64,000 nt of DNA from Roseococcus suduntuyensis (GTDB lineage: Bacteria; Pseudomonadota; Alphaproteobacteria; Acetobacterales; Acetobacteraceae), in assembly GCF_014196305.1 (NCBI RefSeq), contig NZ_JACIDJ010000001.1, positions 1,288,290 to 1,352,289 on the forward strand. Direction: 5' to 3'. The translations under genes and the position numbers were made by a program. Below, one piece after another: positions 60,988-64,000 of the stretch (the first letter of the stretch is position 1; the number at the start of each line of letters is the position of its first letter). The notes below the pieces were generated by a model. The model made no database searches, was not told where the DNA came from, and saw only the letters and a program-made list of their open reading frames with translations.

Positions 60988-61005
60988 CTGCAAAAAAACT
61001 GTCAC
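60988..61005 (+). promoter_or_regulatory. Candidate Pho box upstream of ugpB
   Basis: CTGCAAA, AAAA, CTGTCAC (60988-61005) matches the PhoB consensus CTGTCATAWAWCTGTCAY at 15 of 18 positions by hand count, 60 bases before the ugpB ATG. In E. coli the ugp genes belong to the Pho regulon, so position and family agree. Confidence 0.6.
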
Positions 61006-61065
61006 ACCGAGGCAACCAAGCGCGTATAGCGCCCCGCAAGACCAAAACCCTGGGAGAGCACCTTC

Positions 61066-62415
61066 ATGCAGCGCCGCTCACTGCTGGCCGGTTCGGCCGG
61101 CCTTTTGTCCGTTCCCTTCATCGCCCCCTCGGCCCGCGCCCAGACCGGCGCCGGCGGCCGCACCGAGATCCAGTTCTGGTATGGGCTGGCCGGCGCCCTG
61201 GGCGAGCGCGTGGCCGAACAGGCGCAGCGCTTCAACGAGAGCCAGGACCGCTACCGCGTGGTGGCGACCTTCCGCGGTTCCTACCCCGAGGTGATGAGCG
61301 GCGCGATCGCCGCCTGGCGCGCGGGCACGGCCCCGCACATCGCGCAGGTCTTCGAGGTGGGCACCGCCACCATGATGGGCGCGGGCCCCGCCATCCGCCC
61401 CGTGTATGAGCTGCTGGGCGAGGCGGGCATCGAGCTCGATCCGCAGCGGTATCTGGCCGGCGTGCGCGGCTACTACAGCGACACCCAGGGCCGCATGATC
61501 TCCATGCCGCACAACTCCTCCTCGGCGGTGATGTGGCTGAACCTGGACGCCTTCGAGCGTGCGGGCCTGTCCACCACCGACCTGCCCAAGACCTGGGCCG
61601 AGGTGCGCGCCGCCGCCCAGGCCATCCGCGCCCGCAACGCGGCCGAGATGGCGATGACGACCGCCTGGCCGACCTGGGTGATGTACGAGCAGATGTCGTC
61701 CCTGCACGATGTCGCGCTGGCCACGCCCGCCAATGGCTTCCAGGGGCTGGACGCGCGGATGAACCTCGCGGACCCGATCTTCCTGAAGCAGACCGAGATG
61801 CTGCTGGAGATGCAGCGCGCCGGCCACTTCACCTATGGCGGCCGTGACGGCGGCGGTGGCGCGGCCTTCCCGGCCGGCCAGGCGGCGATCAGCTTCAACT
61901 CCTCCGCCGGCCGCGCGGCCGTGCAGCGCGAGGCGCGGTTCCGCTGGGCCTCCGTGGTGCTGCCGCACCATGCGGACATCACCCAGAGCCCGAAGAACGG
62001 CGTGATCGGCGGCGCGAGCCTCTGGGCGCTGACCTCGCGCAACCGCACCGCGGCCGAATACCGCGGCGTGGCGGAGTTCTACCGCTTCATCTCCGATGTG
62101 GAGCAGGACAAGTGGTGGCACCAGGTCACCGGCTATGTGCCGCTGACGCTGGCGGCCTACGAGGCGTCCAAGGCCGAGGGCTTCTACGAGCGCAACCCGG
62201 GTGCGGACGCGGCCATCACCCAGCTCTCCCGCGCGCAGCCCACGCCGAACAGCCAGGGCTTCCGCCTGGGCGGTTTCGTGGAAATCCGCAACATCATCCA
62301 GGAAGAGCTTGAGCGCGGCTTCCAGAACCAGCAGAACGCGCAGACGGCCCTGGCCAACGCCAACCGTCGCGCCGACGTGGTGCTGCGGAACTTCGAGCGC
62401 GCCAACCGCCGCTGA
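61066..62415 (+). CDS. ugpB: Glycerol-3-phosphate ABC transporter substrate-binding protein UgpB
   Basis: Periplasmic binding protein (SBP family 1) of 449 residues for sn-glycerol-3-phosphate or its diesters. Tat-like signal MQRRSLLAGSAGLLSVPFIA (cleavage after ARAQ); mature start TEIQFWYGLAGALGERVAEQ, then FRGSYPEVMSGAIAAWRAGT, PHIAQVFEVGTATMMGAGPA and GYVPLTLAAYEASKAEGFYE, all UgpB-like. ATG 61066 with GGGAG upstream. A perfect hairpin follows before ugpA. Confidence 0.92.
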   Translation: MQRRSLLAGSAGLLSVPFIAPSARAQTGAGGRTEIQFWYGLAGALGERVAEQAQRFNESQDRYRVVATFRGSYPEVMSGAIAAWRAGTAPHIAQVFEVGTATMMGAGPAIRPVYELLGEAGIELDPQRYLAGVRGYYSDTQGRMISMPHNSSSAVMWLNLDAFERAGLSTTDLPKTWAEVRAAAQAIRARNAAEMAMTTAWPTWVMYEQMSSLHDVALATPANGFQGLDARMNLADPIFLKQTEMLLEMQRAGHFTYGGRDGGGGAAFPAGQAAISFNSSAGRAAVQREARFRWASVVLPHHADITQSPKNGVIGGASLWALTSRNRTAAEYRGVAEFYRFISDVEQDKWWHQVTGYVPLTLAAYEASKAEGFYERNPGADAAITQLSRAQPTPNSQGFRLGGFVEIRNIIQEELERGFQNQQNAQTALANANRRADVVLRNFERANRR

Positions 62416-62429
62416 GACTGAACCATCCC

Positions 62430-62452
62430 GGGGGGCGGCTGTTCCGCCCCCC
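62430..62452 (+). terminator. Intra-operon hairpin between ugpB and ugpA
   Basis: GGGGGGCGG (62430-62438) and CCGCCCCCC (62444-62452) pair perfectly around CTGTT, followed by TTCCTTTCC. Same design as the pstS-pstC hairpin: after the binding-protein gene and before the permeases. Confidence 0.8.
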
Positions 62453-62471
62453 TTCCTTTCCGTGAGGCCCC

Positions 62472-63353
62472 ATGCGGCGCAAGGTCATCTTCGGCAACAA
62501 GCTGCTTCCCTATCTGCTGCTTGCGCCACAGCTCATCGTCACCGCCATCTTCTTCTTCTGGCCCGCGGCGGAGGCCATCCGGTATTCCTTCCTGCGGCAG
62601 GACGCCTTCGGCATCTCGGTCATGTTCGTGGGGCTGGAGAACTTCCAGGACCTCTTCGCCGATGAACGCTACCTGCAGGTGGTCTGGAACACGATCTGGT
62701 TCAGCTTCTGGGTGACCGTGCTCTCCATGGGCGTGGCGCTGCTGCTGGCCGTGCTGGCGGACCGGCACATCCGTGGGCGGAACACCTACCGCACCCTGCT
62801 GATCTGGCCCTATGCCATCGCGCCGGCCATCGCGGCGGTGCTCTACATCTTCCTGTTCCACCCGAGCCTCGGCCTGCTCGGCCGGGCGCTGAACGGCTTT
62901 GGCGTGCCCTGGGACTACCGGCTGAACGGGGACCAGGCGATGCTCGTCGTCATCCTGGCCGCGGCGTGGAAGCAGGTCTCCTACAACTTCCTCTTCTTCC
63001 TGGCGGGGCTGCAATCCATTCCGAAATCCGTGCTGGAGGCGGCTGCCATTGATGGCGCCAGCCCCTCGCGGCGCTTCTGGACCGTCATCTTCCCGCTGCT
63101 GTCGCCCACCACCTTCTTCCTGCTGGTGATCAACATCACCTCGGCCGTGTTCGACACCTTCGGGATCATTGACGCGCTGACCGGCGGCGGGCCCGGCAAC
63201 GCCACCCAGACCATGATCTACCGCGCCTATGTGGATGGGCGGGTGAACCTCGACCTCGGTTCCTCGGCCGCGCAGTCGGTGGTGCTGATGATCGCGGTGA
63301 TGGCGCTGACGCTGGTGCAGTTCCGCTTCATCGAACGCAGGGTGCATTACTGA
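62472..63353 (+). CDS. ugpA: Glycerol-3-phosphate ABC transporter permease UgpA
   Basis: Inner-membrane permease of 293 residues with six helices. [20 protein letters not shown] opens the chain; LPYLLLxPQ and the EAA loop [20 protein letters not shown] (about 190-209) are typical of UgpA, and [20 protein letters not shown] its C-terminal loop. It lies 57 bases after ugpB with a hairpin between, and overlaps ugpE by one base. Confidence 0.94.
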   Translation: MRRKVIFGNKLLPYLLLAPQLIVTAIFFFWPAAEAIRYSFLRQDAFGISVMFVGLENFQDLFADERYLQVVWNTIWFSFWVTVLSMGVALLLAVLADRHIRGRNTYRTLLIWPYAIAPAIAAVLYIFLFHPSLGLLGRALNGFGVPWDYRLNGDQAMLVVILAAAWKQVSYNFLFFLAGLQSIPKSVLEAAAIDGASPSRRFWTVIFPLLSPTTFFLLVINITSAVFDTFGIIDALTGGGPGNATQTMIYRAYVDGRVNLDLGSSAAQSVVLMIAVMALTLVQFRFIERRVHY

Positions 63354-64000
63354 TGTCTCAGGTTCAGCCCGCCATCGCGGCCCCCGTGCCGCTGGCCGCG
63401 GAGGCGCCGCGCCGCCGCCGCTTCCTCGGCGCCGACCTCACCACCCATGTGATCCTGCTGCTGGGCGTGGTGCTCTTCGCCATGCCCATCTGGATCGTGC
63501 TCATGGGCTCCACCCATGACGCCGCGACCATCGGCCGGGGCGAGGTGCCCCTGCTGCCGGGCTCCGAGGGGTGGAACAACTATGCGACGGCCTGGAGCGA
63601 GGGGAATACCCGCCGCGCCTCCGTGCCCGTCTCGACCATGATGTTCAACAGCGCGGTGATGGCGCTGCTGATCACGGTGGGCAAGCTCGCCATCTCGATC
63701 ACCTCGGCCTATGCGGTGGCGTTCTTCTCGTTCCCGGGGCGGATGCTCTGCTTCTGGGCCATCTTCATCACGCTGATGCTGCCCGTGGAGGTGCGCATCT
63801 TCCCCACCTTCCAGGTGGTGAGCGACCTTGGCATGGTGAACACCTATCAGGGGCTGATCATCCCGCTGATCGCGTCCGCGACGGCCACGCTGCTGTTCCG
63901 CCAGTTCTTCCTGACCATTCCGGATGAACTGGTGGAGGCCGCCAAGATGGACGGCGCGGGGCCGATGCGCTTCTTCAAGGACATCGTCCTGCCGCTCTCG
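63353..64000 (+). CDS. ugpE: Glycerol-3-phosphate ABC transporter permease UgpE (partial at 3' end)
   Basis: 216 residues are visible before the window ends. ATG 63353 overlaps the ugpA TGA. After a ~25-residue head, TTHVILLLGVVLFAMPIWIV is the first helix; WIVLMGSTHDAATIGRG is UgpE-like, and EAAKMDGAGPMRFFKDIVLP is the EAA loop near residues 194-213. About 65 residues are missing. UgpC (the ATPase) would be expected next. Confidence 0.93.
   Translation, partial: MSQVQPAIAAPVPLAAEAPRRRRFLGADLTTHVILLLGVVLFAMPIWIVLMGSTHDAATIGRGEVPLLPGSEGWNNYATAWSEGNTRRASVPVSTMMFNSAVMALLITVGKLAISITSAYAVAFFSFPGRMLCFWAIFITLMLPVEVRIFPTFQVVSDLGMVNTYQGLIIPLIASATATLLFRQFFLTIPDELVEAAKMDGAGPMRFFKDIVLPLS

Overview
The window reads as one chromosomal segment of a very GC-rich alphaproteobacterium. 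Composition, the Tat-like signals on solute-binding proteins, the Bug-type binding protein, the pst-phoU-phoB arrangement and the LivH-LivM fusion suit Acetobacteraceae (Roseomonas-like). That placement is inference; no 16S or other marker gene is present. Genes are packed tightly, mostly with 1-4 nt stop/start overlaps inside operons, and no gene-free stretch exceeds 300 bases. I see no insertion sequence, prophage, integrase or CRISPR array.

Layout. 1-4.9 kb: tail of a hydantoinase/oxoprolinase, mobA, a membrane protein, a TPP enzyme, folE, a GNAT protein and dapB. 4.9-9.6 kb: chaperone block on the minus strand (dnaK, dnaJ) and, upstream of dnaK, a membrane-anchored J-domain protein plus a VWA protein. 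9.7-14.7 kb: a secreted Pro/Gln-rich repeat protein, NADP-malic enzyme and a UreH-like membrane protein. 14.9-20.3 kb: complete phosphate regulon core pstS-pstC-pstA-pstB-phoU-phoB, without phoR. 20.3-24.8 kb: fatty-acid oxidation (fused hydratase/dehydrogenase and two acyl-CoA dehydrogenases). 24.9-32.3 kb: branched-chain-type ABC transporter (LivK, fused LivHM, LivG, LivF), then an N-carbamoyl-D-amino-acid hydrolase, an alpha/beta hydrolase and a Bug binding protein. 32.5-35.6 kb: GAF-GGDEF cyclase, epmA and epmB head to head, tRNA-Lys(CUU). 35.7-38.2 kb: small secreted charged protein, aldo/keto reductase, malate/lactate dehydrogenase. 38.4-46.9 kb: dipeptide-type ABC operon on the minus strand, divergent from a GntR regulator, an FAD amine oxidase and a class III aminotransferase. 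46.9-48.9 kb: C45 peptidase/acyltransferase and a ureidoglycine aminohydrolase-like cupin. 49-52.4 kb: TelA, XpaC, an unlisted 40-residue membrane peptide and a photolyase-like protein with swapped domain order. 52.4-58.3 kb: metallophosphoesterase, family III and family I CoA-transferases, GNAT, an unknown protein and a hotdog thioesterase. 58.4-61 kb: RidA, DenD-like dehydrogenase and diaminopropionate ammonia-lyase. 61 kb to the end: ugpB-ugpA-ugpE (last one cut).

How the parts fit. Two phosphate-related ABC systems sit in the window. Each has a candidate Pho box upstream and a strong hairpin just after the binding-protein gene, which would keep the binding protein in excess over the membrane parts. 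Hydantoinase, D-carbamoylase, ureidoglycine aminohydrolase, amine oxidase, transaminase and ammonia-lyase genes, with several ABC/Bug importers, point to scavenging of organic nitrogen.

The most unusual non-coding signal is a palindromic element with a constant GAAT loop and compensating stem changes. It occurs as a perfect 56-bp-period four-copy array (38216-38431) and as single copies near 11548 and 58357. All three sites lie between convergent genes. On the two plus-strand neighbours at 11.5 and 38.2 kb the element starts at the base after the TAG stop codon.
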